A stretch of 33,706 nt of DNA from an uncultured bacterium (GCA_947311825.1 CAMZLY010000033.1:1-33706), one strand, 5' to 3'; shown: positions 16,422-25,681, counted from the stretch's first letter. Made by a program: numbers and translations. The notes: generated by a model not told the origin, from the sequence alone.

Positions 16422-17426
16422 GTGATTGAAAAATGTCAAAAAGTTTTACTATGTGGCACGAACTGGTTAGGTGACAGTATTATCAGTATGCCAGCCATAC
16501 AATTATTCAAGAAAAAATATCCCACCGTAAAAACATCAATGTTGGTTAAACCGGCACTTAAAGATATTTGGGATATGCATAGTGCTATTGATGAGGTGAT
16601 TACTTATTTACCGGACAAAAAAGGAACCTTTGCAATTGCATCACTACTTAGGAAACAGTCTTTTGATATTGCATTTATTTTCCCGAATTCATTTAGGTCG
16701 GCGGTTATTCCCTATGTAGCAAAAATAAAACAACGGCGTGGTATGGTTGGTAAATGGCGTTCATTGATGTTGACTGATATCGTAAATAACAACTCAGATA
16801 AGCAACATCAGGTTTATGAGTATATGAATATTCTTGATGTTCCCTGTAGATCGGGGGAGCTTGTTCCTTCACTTGAGATCACTTCTGAAGTAATTGATTC
16901 TGTACAAAAACGATTTTTACTGAAGAACGAAAATAGATATGCTGCTATTATTCCTGGTGCTGCCCGAGGTGATTCCAAGAGGTGGCCTACTGAATATTTT
17001 GCTGAAATTGGTCAATATTTGATTAAGCAAGGTATTGAACTACTGATATTAGGCAGTCCTGGAGAAAGTCAGCTGTGTCAGATGGTTGCTGATAGTTGCG
17101 GTAATTTAGCAGTTAATCTTGCAGGAAAAACTTCCTTACCGGATTTTGCTGCTGTTTTGAGCTTATGTGAACTTACTGTTTGTAATGACAGCGGTGGTAT
17201 GCATCTTGCATCAGCTGTTGGTTCAAAGGTCATTGCCATATTTGGGTTGACAGATCCAATCAAGACTGGTCCGCTTGGGGAAAATTGTAAAGTTGTTGCG
17301 GCAGAAGGTGTTGAGGTGAGCCGTGATATTTCTCGCAGTTCTGAACGTGCAACTGATTGTTTGCGTTCAATAAAGCCAGAGAAGGTTAAAGAAGAAATTG
17401 AGTTTGTTTTACGAGTTGTGGGCTGA
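16422..17426 (+). CDS. waaF: ADP-heptose:LPS heptosyltransferase (WaaF/RfaF family)
   Basis: A family 9 glycosyltransferase that adds heptose to the LPS inner core. The 334 residues show LLCGTNWLGDSIISMPAIQL at the N-terminus, IIPGAARGDSKRWPTEYFAE at the start of the second Rossmann domain, and the donor-binding stretch CNDSGGMHLASAVGSKVIAI with FGLTDPIKTGP. The GTNWLGD form matches WaaF (heptosyltransferase II) better than WaaC. The start codon is GTG with AAAGGA five bases upstream, overlapping the end of lpxK. Together with lpxK it makes the LPS part of the operon; murJ follows after 51 bases. Confidence 0.9.
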   Translation: MIEKCQKVLLCGTNWLGDSIISMPAIQLFKKKYPTVKTSMLVKPALKDIWDMHSAIDEVITYLPDKKGTFAIASLLRKQSFDIAFIFPNSFRSAVIPYVAKIKQRRGMVGKWRSLMLTDIVNNNSDKQHQVYEYMNILDVPCRSGELVPSLEITSEVIDSVQKRFLLKNENRYAAIIPGAARGDSKRWPTEYFAEIGQYLIKQGIELLILGSPGESQLCQMVADSCGNLAVNLAGKTSLPDFAAVLSLCELTVCNDSGGMHLASAVGSKVIAIFGLTDPIKTGPLGENCKVVAAEGVEVSRDISRSSERATDCLRSIKPEKVKEEIEFVLRVVG

Positions 17427-17477
17427 GTGTGGAGCGGGCTAAGAGTGTGAGACTAAGAGGAAAGACTAAGTGTGTAA

Positions 17478-19025
17478 GTGAAAAAAGAGAGAAATATATT
17501 TCATTCTACAGCTATAATAAGTATTTGTACTGCAATGAGTCGCGGATTAGGTCTTATTCGGGAAATACTGATGGCAAATTATTTTGGAACTTCACTTGCC
17601 AAAAGTGCCTTCGATGTTGCCTTTAAAGTACCTAATCTTTTTCGGCGGCTATTCGGCGAAGGGGCATTATCTGCCGCATTTATTCCGGTATTTTCTGAAA
17701 GTCTACAGAAAGAGGGGTTAGAAGAAGCTGGCAAGCTCGCTAATCGTATAATGACCATGCTGATGATGACGCTGTTACTTATAGCAGTTGGTGGTGTTAT
17801 TGTTATTTCTATTGGACTGCATTTTATTAGTTTTGGTGAAAAGGCAACAGCTGTTTTGCCATTATTGCGTATAATGCTTCCTTATGTCTTTTTCATTTGT
17901 CTAGTAGCACTTGCGATGGGGATATTGAACTCATTTCACCATTTTACTATTCCTGCATTTACGCCGGTATTATTAAATGTAGTCTGGATTATTGCATTGC
18001 TATTTGCGTTACCGTATTTTGGGGATAATGCGATGGAACAAATATATGGAGTGGCATGGGCTGTTTTGTTGGCAGGTGTATTGCAGTTATCACTGCAGAT
18101 TCCGGCACTGATAAAATTTGGATTTAAACCAAGACTTTCTTTTGACTGGAAAGATCAACGTGTTAAAAAAGTATTATTTTTAATGGCTCCAGTAGCTATT
18201 GGAATGGGGGTTGTACAGATTAATGTAATTGTTGATGGAGTTTTGGCATTATACGTTGGGGATTGGGCTCCAGCGGCATTGACCTATGCCGAACGATTGA
18301 TTTATCTTCCTTTGGGGATTTTTGCTACTGCATTGGGAACTGTATTGTTGCCTACATTTTCGCACCAAGTTACCAGAGGGCAGGGCGATGATATGTGCAA
18401 AACCATGAGTGGTGCTTTAAACGCTTTAATGCTTGTAATGATCCCTGCATCAATAGGGCTTATTGTTCTTGCAGAGCCGTTGGTCACTTTGTTGTTTGAG
18501 CGTGGAAAGTTTGATGTAAGATCAACTATTTACACAATGCGTGCTGTTTGGTTTTATGCTCCAGGCTTGCTTTTTTTTAGTATATATAAAGTTTTTGTAC
18601 CTGCATTTTATGCAATGCAGGATACTAAAACTCCAGTTAAAGTTGCTGTTAGTATGGTTTTTCTTAATTTGGCATTAAATATATTGTTTATTATAACGTG
18701 GCCAGCGGGATATCGTCATGCAGGATTGGCTTTTGCAACGGTTTTAACAAGCATTATTTCTTGTATAATTCTTGGATGGCTATTGCATAATAGAGTAGGG
18801 CGGTTGGAGTGGTTAAATATCTTTTCTGTTGCTGTACGGGCATTTGTTGCCTCAATATTTATGGGGTTAACTTCATGGTATTTATATCGCATGATAATAG
18901 AAAGTGATGTGTCTCAGATATTGGCTATTGCGGGTGCTGTTTTTGGCGGGATACTGATATATTTTGTTTTAGCAACCTTGCTTTGTCCGCAGGAATTCCG
19001 GAGGGTTTTAAGACGTGACAGATAA
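17478..19025 (+). CDS. murJ: Lipid II flippase
   Basis: A MOP-superfamily transporter that moves lipid II across the cytoplasmic membrane for peptidoglycan synthesis. The 515 residues carry about 14 hydrophobic segments and the family hallmark at the N-terminus: SRGLGLIREILMANYFG, followed by AFKVPNLFRRLFGEGALSAA and FIPVFSE. The basic residues lining the MurJ cavity lie in this region. The start is GTG at 17478; an in-frame stop sits immediately before it, and AGAGGAAAG lies about 14 bases upstream, which is farther than ideal. It ends the plus-strand envelope operon and converges on the 1450-residue gene with only six bases between stop codons. Confidence 0.95.
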   Translation: MKKERNIFHSTAIISICTAMSRGLGLIREILMANYFGTSLAKSAFDVAFKVPNLFRRLFGEGALSAAFIPVFSESLQKEGLEEAGKLANRIMTMLMMTLLLIAVGGVIVISIGLHFISFGEKATAVLPLLRIMLPYVFFICLVALAMGILNSFHHFTIPAFTPVLLNVVWIIALLFALPYFGDNAMEQIYGVAWAVLLAGVLQLSLQIPALIKFGFKPRLSFDWKDQRVKKVLFLMAPVAIGMGVVQINVIVDGVLALYVGDWAPAALTYAERLIYLPLGIFATALGTVLLPTFSHQVTRGQGDDMCKTMSGALNALMLVMIPASIGLIVLAEPLVTLLFERGKFDVRSTIYTMRAVWFYAPGLLFFSIYKVFVPAFYAMQDTKTPVKVAVSMVFLNLALNILFIITWPAGYRHAGLAFATVLTSIISCIILGWLLHNRVGRLEWLNIFSVAVRAFVASIFMGLTSWYLYRMIIESDVSQILAIAGAVFGGILIYFVLATLLCPQEFRRVLRRDR

Positions 19026-19031
19026 AGATTT

Positions 19032-22000
19032 TTATAAATCACTAGGTGATGCTTCTTTTATTTCACCGCCGCCGCCGCCACCGCCACCGCCACCACCACC
19101 GCTTGGTTTTGTTTTCTTTTCTTTTTTAGTAGCAATCCCGTCTATAGTAGTTCTTTTTTCTGTTGTTTTAAGAACCTTATCTTTGTCTTTTTTGTCAGTC
19201 TCTTCTTTTGTGCTTTCTTCACCGCAACCGGCTCCCACACCACGTCCGCAAAGACAAATTTTATATGGAATCCTAATCACGAACATATCTTGGTTGGATT
19301 TTGTGGTGACGAGACGAAAGCCTCGGAAGTTGTCTGAGAAGTGTGGAGGAACATGAAAGCGTTGACTTAATGGTACGGATCCTGAAATCCAAGAACCACC
19401 GTAACAGGCACGCGATTTTAGAGATGAGTTTTTTCCTGGATCAACAAGCCACTCTGATATATTTCCGCTAGTATCATAGATACCGTAATGGTTTTCACTA
19501 GCTTGTGCATGGTGTAATGCGTTGCTATATTCAATGCCATCATAAAATCCTATGGGTGTTGTCTCGTAAATGGGATTTCCGCTATAATCAAGGAAGTTTG
19601 CATCAGAATCTTTGATAGAAGTACGACCAAATGCATATGGTAAATTTGTTTCTCCGTTCCAAGCGGACGCTTTATAAAATTCATTATATGGATTTGCCCA
19701 TGAGTTTGTAGCTTCGTAATTTGCCAATGCCGCAAAAATCCAGCTATCGTTATTTGTCATTATGTTGAGAGGAAGTTTTTTACCGAGGTGATTATTAATC
19801 CAGTTTTCTTGTTCTTCTTTTGTGAACTTTCCTTTTTTCCATTCTTCTTTAGAAACAGTTACCGGAGCCCAGTCTAGTTTATTGGTTCCTTCACTATAGC
19901 TAAGGTCATAAGTGGTGGCACCATCTTTTAATGTTAACCAGTTACAAAATTTTGCTTTTCCCCTATCTGTAACACCTTTTATGGGGATTGAATGGAAATC
20001 TATAAAATTATCTGTTTTTGTTGTTCTTATAGAGTATCGCATTCCTACAGGTTTTGTTTGATCATAAATAAGCAGGCTATCGTAAATATTGAAAAGCATG
20101 TCCTTGTTTTGAGTTTTCTCGGGGTTAAACCAAACGCTTCCAATTGAATCATAGTACATATTAGTACCACGAGGTTCGTTAGGTTTGCTTTCTGCATCAT
20201 TTAGAAATCTTATAAATTGATCGTTTGATACTGCAAAGTCGCCGGTAGATATTTCTGGTGGAGTTTCTGAATTATCCATAGGAATACGGTATCCTTTATA
20301 TCTTAACCAGTCTTGGCGTTCTGTATTTGTGAAATTTCCTCGCAGCCAATTTGTGAGAGAACAAGTTGTTGGACGCCAGTCCCAGGTGTTTGTTCCTTCA
20401 TGGAAGCAGCGTTCTTCCTTGCCGCGTCCAGTATCAATGGTTAGCCAGTTGCAATATTTTAGTGAACCATACCAAGAAACATTGACTACCGGATGATTTG
20501 AGTATGATTCACCGACCTCGGGGACTTTAGGTGTTACAGAGTATCGTTCACCAATCTGACCTTTTTCATTATATTTTATTCGGCTACGATAAGCGATAAA
20601 CATTTCGTCTTTTTCTTCATCCATTGCTGGGTTAAACCAGACATTACCAAGTTTATCAAAATACATATTAGCACCACGCGCATTATTTGTATTGGCTTGT
20701 GCATCATTCAAAAAACGGACATATTCAGCATTGCTAACTTCAGTTTCTGAAATATAGAAGTTGTAGTTTGGTCCATTTGGTTGTCCGCCTGCAGAAACTA
20801 TTCTAAGTTTTGGATTGGAGTGACTTTCTGGAAGTATCCGCCCTAGAATAGAGTCATATTGTCCACCGCTATATGATTTTTGTATAGCTTTGGATGTTTG
20901 TAAGTTTGTGGATGATGTGGTTCCTGCAAAGTGTGCACTCCTAGCTCCATCAACATTTATTGAATAAATTGAGTCGTCGCCATCACCTCCATAATATGAT
21001 GAAAAATTAAGAGCTTGACCAGACGGAGAAAAGCGTGCAACAAAACCATCTCCATCGACATCGCCACCAGAATATTTATCTTGTAGTGGAGTAACTAAAG
21101 GTAGGTTGTCAGAGGTTGTTGATCCTGCTAAAAATGAATCCCCCGTAGAATCTGAATCAATGGCAAACCCGCGGTCATCTCCGTTACCACCAAAATATGA
21201 TGAATATACCGCCTTAGATCCATCAGGCAGTAATTTAGTGATAAAAGCATCCCAATCACCGCCACCATAAGCTTTTTGTAAAGCATTACTCGTTATATAG
21301 AAGTCACCAGATGATGTTTCTCCTGCTAGATAAATATTACCGGCTGAATCTACACTAACAGCATTTATATGATCATCATTATTTCCTCCAATATAGGATA
21401 AGAATCCAATACCGTTGCCGCCATTAGGCAGTCTTGCGACAAAGCCATCCCATTTACCTCCGTTAAATCTGGGCGAGAGAGCGTTAACAACACCGAGGTC
21501 AGTAGATGATGTTTCTCCGCCAACAATAAGATTATGGTTGTAATCAATTGCTATGGCATTAATGGTATCATCGCCACCACCACCAAGGTAGGTAGAGTAA
21601 TCTGTGGTAAGGTTTTGATGATTTATCCGGACTATATAACCATCCCATCCACCACCACGATGGCGTTGTTGGAATCCGTTAAGGATAGGAACATCACCGG
21701 ATGATGTTTCACCTGCTAAATAGATGTTAGTAGATGAATCAAGAGCTATGCTGTAAAATCTATCGTCATCGCTACCTCCGAAAGTGGATGAGTATAAAAT
21801 ATTTGTTCCTGCAGGACCTAAGATTGTAAGAAAACCATCCCATGAGTCATTCATAGTAGTGGACTCTATTGAATTCGTTGTAGGAAAATCTTTTGATAAT
21901 GTTTCACCGCAGATATAGGCGTTACCGGCATCATCTGCGGCAATTGCAAAGGCACGGTCTGTTGATTGACCACCTATAAAGGATGTATAAATAGGTTTAG

Positions 22001-23384
22001 AGTCGGCAATACGAAATTTTGTGACAAATATATCAACATTATTACGTTGTTTTGGCATATCGGGATCATTTTGTCCAAAAAGAGGAGATGATGTTGCTCC
22101 TGTCACATAAGCAAAGCCGTTGTTATCAACGGTGATTCCGTAAGCACGGTCAAAGCCGGTGCCGCCTAAATATGAGGCATAGTCAAGCTTTGGGCTTATG
22201 ATTAAAGGTTTTTGTTGGTCGTAATCCGGTATATCAAAGCTGACTTTATCAGCGTCAAGAAGGTAATTAACGTCAATAGGAACTGGAACCCCTTTATTAA
22301 CCTGATATGCTCGTGGTGCATGTTGCACTACCCTTCCGCCCTCTAAGTTCATAACTAGGTTTCCTGTACTGTCGAGGCTTGAGCCGTTGATACCACTAGC
22401 GACAAAGTTTATATTTTTTGGATCTGCACCAGGCCAGATAACATAGACAAATTCCAGGTGGTCTTGGTTTCCATAGCATGTAAGATCAATACCTGGATAG
22501 ACATCTAAATATTCAACACTCGCATTGCCAGTTAGGCTGGGTAGCAGGCTTTTTGGATTACCTGTGGTGAAATCAGTTGTACGATTAACCTTCTTGTTTT
22601 GGGCAGCCTCATTATATTCAGGTGCAATTCTCTCTTTTTTAATTTTATTTCCACCTGCAAGAGTTTCGTGCCAATATCGAAAGTTATCAGCATTATAAAT
22701 TGAGTTAGTCTTATATTTATCTCTGGCATAAGTGTTTTCAGGAATTTGTCCAGCGGTACTTCCTTGTTGACTGCCAATCATATCAAAGCAGACATTTACT
22801 TCTGATTTGAGGTTACAGGCATCTATTGATTCAGTATCACTTGGATTATAGACAATATTGGTACCCTGCGGGATATTAATTTCTTCACGCCGCATATTGA
22901 GACATATTCTACCAGGATTAAGCTGGATATTGAAGCCTGCACCTGTAGCAGAAAAATCAAACTCATGACATCCGTTTTTTTTGTTACAAGTTTCATTAAA
23001 CGTTAGCGGCATATTATTAAAGGCATTTATAGCCTCACCTTTATTCTTTGCAACGGGTTCTTTTTGTTGAGGTGGCTCCGTTCCGTCTACAGGCTTGGAG
23101 TTCGGTATTTTTGGCTGATATTTTCGTTCGCGACCGCTTGCGGATCCACGCATAGGTTTTCGTGGCGAGGCAGCGAAGTTCATGGTTCTAACCTGCTTTT
23201 CAGGTGTGGATTCGGCCACAGACAAAATTGGCATAATTTGAGAAGATGAATCTAGTGGTACTGGTTTGCTGCTTGCATCTTCTAGTAAATTATCAAAGAA
23301 AATCCAAGCAAGAACAACACCGGCAACTAACATGGCACCCATAGCTGTAACTAAAACTGCAAAAAGTTTATTACTGTTTTTCAT
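19032..23384 (-). CDS. Giant envelope protein: SBBP beta-propeller plus one and a half FGE-sulfatase-like domains
   Basis: Function unknown; 1450 residues. A membrane helix or uncleaved signal (about 7-30) and a Lys/Pro linker lead to a region (about 125-395) like the domain usually found before SBBP propellers (YLDVYPGIDLTCYG, then APRAYQV). From about 400 there are seven repeats of the form Y[LIF]GG...DD...I..D..GN.Y..G.TSS, enough for one seven-bladed propeller. Next comes a half copy (about 865-1040) of a formylglycine-enzyme/C-type-lectin-like domain, then a fuller copy (about 1045-1370) ending in GNISEWLVDP, CYGGSW and RGFRLV. Catalytic cysteines of true formylglycine enzymes are not evident. 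A Cys-rich patch (CLCGRGVGAGCG) and a lysine-rich tail with 12 glycines close the protein. No ribosome-binding site is visible. Probably a binding or adhesion protein facing outward. Confidence 0.85.
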   Translation of the reverse strand: MKNSNKLFAVLVTAMGAMLVAGVVLAWIFFDNLLEDASSKPVPLDSSSQIMPILSVAESTPEKQVRTMNFAASPRKPMRGSASGRERKYQPKIPNSKPVDGTEPPQQKEPVAKNKGEAINAFNNMPLTFNETCNKKNGCHEFDFSATGAGFNIQLNPGRICLNMRREEINIPQGTNIVYNPSDTESIDACNLKSEVNVCFDMIGSQQGSTAGQIPENTYARDKYKTNSIYNADNFRYWHETLAGGNKIKKERIAPEYNEAAQNKKVNRTTDFTTGNPKSLLPSLTGNASVEYLDVYPGIDLTCYGNQDHLEFVYVIWPGADPKNINFVASGINGSSLDSTGNLVMNLEGGRVVQHAPRAYQVNKGVPVPIDVNYLLDADKVSFDIPDYDQQKPLIISPKLDYASYLGGTGFDRAYGITVDNNGFAYVTGATSSPLFGQNDPDMPKQRNNVDIFVTKFRIADSKPIYTSFIGGQSTDRAFAIAADDAGNAYICGETLSKDFPTTNSIESTTMNDSWDGFLTILGPAGTNILYSSTFGGSDDDRFYSIALDSSTNIYLAGETSSGDVPILNGFQQRHRGGGWDGYIVRINHQNLTTDYSTYLGGGGDDTINAIAIDYNHNLIVGGETSSTDLGVVNALSPRFNGGKWDGFVARLPNGGNGIGFLSYIGGNNDDHINAVSVDSAGNIYLAGETSSGDFYITSNALQKAYGGGDWDAFITKLLPDGSKAVYSSYFGGNGDDRGFAIDSDSTGDSFLAGSTTSDNLPLVTPLQDKYSGGDVDGDGFVARFSPSGQALNFSSYYGGDGDDSIYSINVDGARSAHFAGTTSSTNLQTSKAIQKSYSGGQYDSILGRILPESHSNPKLRIVSAGGQPNGPNYNFYISETEVSNAEYVRFLNDAQANTNNARGANMYFDKLGNVWFNPAMDEEKDEMFIAYRSRIKYNEKGQIGERYSVTPKVPEVGESYSNHPVVNVSWYGSLKYCNWLTIDTGRGKEERCFHEGTNTWDWRPTTCSLTNWLRGNFTNTERQDWLRYKGYRIPMDNSETPPEISTGDFAVSNDQFIRFLNDAESKPNEPRGTNMYYDSIGSVWFNPEKTQNKDMLFNIYDSLLIYDQTKPVGMRYSIRTTKTDNFIDFHSIPIKGVTDRGKAKFCNWLTLKDGATTYDLSYSEGTNKLDWAPVTVSKEEWKKGKFTKEEQENWINNHLGKKLPLNIMTNNDSWIFAALANYEATNSWANPYNEFYKASAWNGETNLPYAFGRTSIKDSDANFLDYSGNPIYETTPIGFYDGIEYSNALHHAQASENHYGIYDTSGNISEWLVDPGKNSSLKSRACYGGSWISGSVPLSQRFHVPPHFSDNFRGFRLVTTKSNQDMFVIRIPYKICLCGRGVGAGCGEESTKEETDKKDKDKVLKTTEKRTTIDGIATKKEKKTKPSGGGGGGGGGGGGEIKEASPSDL
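19065..19100 (-). repeat. Trinucleotide tract encoding 12 glycines
   Basis: Twelve successive glycine codons (GGC or GGT) lie near the 3' end of the 1450-residue gene. Read on the plus strand this is a run of GCC and ACC triplets. The tract is a likely site of in-frame length change through slippage. Confidence 0.9.
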
Positions 23385-23611
23385 ATTTTATGTTAGATAA
23401 ATAGTACATACGTTATTAAATGCAGTAATCATATAACAATTAAGTTGAAAATGTCGAGTATTTTACAGGATTTTTTTCGTTTTCCCATAGTGCAACAATT
23501 TTTAACAAAAAAACTTTTCGGATAATCTCTATTTATATCGAAGATTGTAAAAAATCCTTAAGCTACGCCCCACTAATCCACCCCCTACAGCCTATATTTC
23601 AACAATATTAC

Positions 23612-23639
23612 TTGAAAAGATAATATCTTTTGATATAGT
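23612..23639 (+). promoter_or_regulatory. Sigma-70-like promoter giving a probable leaderless mRNA
   Basis: TTGAAA (23612-23617) and TATAGT (23634-23639) are 16 bases apart. The -10 box ends eight bases before the ATG at 23648, so transcription would start at or next to the start codon. No Shine-Dalgarno sequence is present, in agreement with this. Confidence 0.55.
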
Positions 23640-23647
23640 TCTGTCCC

Positions 23648-24553
23648 ATGAAAAAAACACTAATAGTACTAGCGGCAGGTATCGGCAGTAGATATGGCGG
23701 ACTTAAACAGATGGATCCAGTCGGACCATCCGGAGAATTTATTCTGGACTACTCTGTTTATGATGCTATCAAAGCCGGTTTTAATAAGATTGTATTTGTA
23801 ATTAGCGAAGCTATAGAAACAGACTTTAAGGAGACACTAGGTAAACGTATTGCCGAGCATATTGAAGTGGATTATGTGATTCAACGTCTATCAGATATTC
23901 CGGCAGAATTCTCTGTTCCAACAGGCAGAGTAAAGCCATGGGGGACAGGTCATGCGGTCTTTGCCTGCCGGAATGCCGTAAACGAACCATTTGCAGTAAT
24001 CAACGGCGATGATTTCTACGGGCAAGAATCATACAAACTACTGGCAAACAGCTTGGATGCGTCTGCAAATGATGAAACTATATTCGCTATGATTGGATAC
24101 AAGCTCAGTAATACTGTATCAGAGCATGGCTCTGTTGCACGCGGAGTCTGTTCAATAGACGAGAACTCCAAACTAACAACTGTTGTAGAGCGAACACACA
24201 TAGAATCTGTTGATGGCAATATCCGCTTTCAAGATAATGATGGCAGTTGGCACGATTTATCCGGCAACGAACTAGTATCAATGAATTTATGGGGATTTAA
24301 GCCATCACTATTTGCCACACTGGAAACTGAGTTTATAGAATTTCTAAAAATATCCGGCAACGAGCTTAAGTCAGAATTCTTTGTGCCATCTGTTGTAAAC
24401 ACATTAATCAACGCAAACAAAATAAGCGTAGATGTATTGGCGACATCCAGTCCCTGGTTCGGTGTCACCTATGCCGCCGATAAACCTATTGTAGTAGCAA
24501 AGATTAAAAAACTTATCGCAAATGGCGTTTACCCCGATAATTTATGGCAGTAA
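23648..24553 (+). CDS. Sugar-phosphate nucleotidyltransferase (NTP_transferase family)
   Basis: A 301-residue GT-A-like nucleotidyltransferase expected to join a sugar-1-phosphate to a nucleoside triphosphate, releasing pyrophosphate. The N-terminal LAAGIGSRYGGLKQMDPVG is the glycine-rich signature with its catalytic Arg/Lys. KPWGTGHAVFACRNAV binds the base, INGDDFYG holds the metal-binding aspartate (about residues 118-125), and MNLWGFKPSLF lies late in the domain. It lacks the left-handed beta-helix of GlmU-type enzymes, so it activates without acetylating. The exact sugar is unknown; in some bacteria I recall relatives next to a sugar kinase, absent here. Codons differ from the neighbours (AGA, GGA, GGC, ATC and CCA are common) and a transposase remnant follows, both hinting at transfer. 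The start appears leaderless. Confidence 0.85.
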   Translation: MKKTLIVLAAGIGSRYGGLKQMDPVGPSGEFILDYSVYDAIKAGFNKIVFVISEAIETDFKETLGKRIAEHIEVDYVIQRLSDIPAEFSVPTGRVKPWGTGHAVFACRNAVNEPFAVINGDDFYGQESYKLLANSLDASANDETIFAMIGYKLSNTVSEHGSVARGVCSIDENSKLTTVVERTHIESVDGNIRFQDNDGSWHDLSGNELVSMNLWGFKPSLFATLETEFIEFLKISGNELKSEFFVPSVVNTLINANKISVDVLATSSPWFGVTYAADKPIVVAKIKKLIANGVYPDNLWQ

Positions 24554-24672
24554 AGACATAACTTAAAAAATGTAGCACTGCTAAAACAACATAATATCCA
24601 TATTTAAACCTAAATTCGACAGTCGATTCTTAAAAAGCAAGGTGGGGCGAGCTCTCCGAGCTATCTATTATA

Positions 24673-24926
24673 CGTATTTGCTGCACTCCCGAGATGCGCA
24701 GTTTTTCGGTCAAACTGTATAGAACTTGCGAGCGGGGGCGGGCACGTTTCCGCCCCAGAGACTACATTGACTTGAACGTCGTGGTTGTTAAAGAAGTCGA
24801 TGTGCCAAATGGACGCCCGTAATCCAATGGGTACTATACAGCACGCTGCCGATCGATACGCCCGAACAAATCAATAAGATTGTGCGGAACTATGAGCCAA
24901 TGGGGGGAGATGACGTTATAGATTAA
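24673..24926 (+). pseudogene. Remnant of an IS4-family-type DDE transposase
   Basis: Two reading frames joined by a one-base frameshift near 24815 give a continuous stretch resembling the region before the YREK motif of IS4-group transposases. Frame one gives EMRSFSVKLYRTCERGRARF and then DLNVVVVKEVDVPNG. Frame two gives PVIQWVLYSTLPIDTPEQIN and then KIVRNYEPMG before a stop. The family pattern recalled is VREVDPPEG, IEWLLLTSLPV, TPEQA and IVRWY. The catalytic glutamate and everything after it are missing. The local G+C is above that of the flanks. The wider gap (24554-25063) holds no intact gene, only this remnant, a small AGCTC/GAGCT hairpin at 24650-24662 and a REP-like hairpin. Confidence 0.6.
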
Positions 24927-24932
24927 ACTTTT

Positions 24933-24960
24933 TTCGCTCTGAGAGCGAACGCTACAAGTT
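24933..24960 (-). repeat. REP-like hairpin, copy B
   Basis: Read on the minus strand it is CTTGTAGCG followed by TTCGCTCT pairing with AGAGCGAA (24949-24942 and 24940-24933). Compared with copy D (31999), the second pair of the stem is swapped from G-C to C-G, so both arms changed together. It lies next to the transposase remnant. Confidence 0.7.
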
Positions 24961-25063
24961 ATGTGATGTTGGGGAAGTTTTGAACTCAAAATTATAGTAA
25001 AAAACTTCGTGACTATTTGGCTGGTTATGTTTATTATTTGCAAACTTATAAGAGGAGAATGTA

Positions 25064-25663
25064 ATGGTTGAATTTCTTAATAGTTTATCAGTGGTGGAAA
25101 AAGTTTTTCTTGGTTGTTCGATCGTTGGTACGTCTTTATTTGTGTTTCGTACTATATTATTGTTTATAGGTGCTGATGCTGATAGTGATATTGGTGACAT
25201 GGGGCATACGGATATTGATATTCATGGTGATGGCTCTATGGATTCTGCTGATGTAAGTTTTCAGATTCTTTCTCTGCAGGGGTTATCTTCATTTTTTATG
25301 ATGTTTGGATTAGTGGGGCTTGCTATGACACGCTCCAGTGGTGCGACGGAGACTTGGGCTGTTGTTGCCGGTTCTGGAGCTGGCTTGTTGACGGTTTGGA
25401 TAATGGGTAAAATCTTTATTGGCATGAAAAAGCTTCAGTCTGATGGTACTTTGAATTATTCACGGGCTGTTGGCAGTGAGGGTAAGGTTTATTTGACTAT
25501 TCCTACTGAGGGAGAAGGAAAAATTCAGATAGTGTTGCAAGGTGGATTAAAAATCTGCAATGCGGTATCGGCGAATAAAGAGAAACTGGCTACTGGTACA
25601 ATGGTTAAAGTTGTTCGAGTATCCGGTAGCAGTACTATGGTTGTTGAAAAAGTTACTGATTAG
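25064..25663 (+). CDS. yqiJ: NfeD-like/YqiJ-type membrane protein, flotillin partner
   Basis: A 199-residue inner-membrane protein. Two or three hydrophobic segments (about residues 15-36, 65-85 and 98-118) flank a short acidic loop rich in Asp and Gly, and a C-terminal OB-fold-like domain (about 130-199) has SRAVGSEGKVYLTIP and GTMVKVVRVSGSSTMVVEKV. In YqiJ/NfeD families this domain faces the cytoplasm and the protein partners a flotillin. The flotillin gene follows directly here, so the assignment rests on both domain and context. AGAGGAG precedes the ATG. Four in-frame stop codons end the gene (see the hexamer repeat). Confidence 0.82.
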   Translation: MVEFLNSLSVVEKVFLGCSIVGTSLFVFRTILLFIGADADSDIGDMGHTDIDIHGDGSMDSADVSFQILSLQGLSSFFMMFGLVGLAMTRSSGATETWAVVAGSGAGLLTVWIMGKIFIGMKKLQSDGTLNYSRAVGSEGKVYLTIPTEGEGKIQIVLQGGLKICNAVSANKEKLATGTMVKVVRVSGSSTMVVEKVTD

Positions 25664-25681
25664 GATTAAGATTAGGATTAA
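25658..25681 (+). repeat. GATTAR hexamer repeated four times in the yqiJ-yqiK junction
   Basis: Four tandem hexamers (GATTAG, GATTAA, GATTAG, GATTAA) run from the last Asp codon of yqiJ into the AAGGAG ribosome-binding site (25680-25685) of yqiK. All lie in the yqiJ frame and give four consecutive Asp-stop pairs. Confidence 0.9.

Noticed and set aside
19015-19356. Plus-strand frame with a run of prolines
   Set aside because: It is the antisense reading of the poly-glycine triplet tract of the 1450-residue gene.
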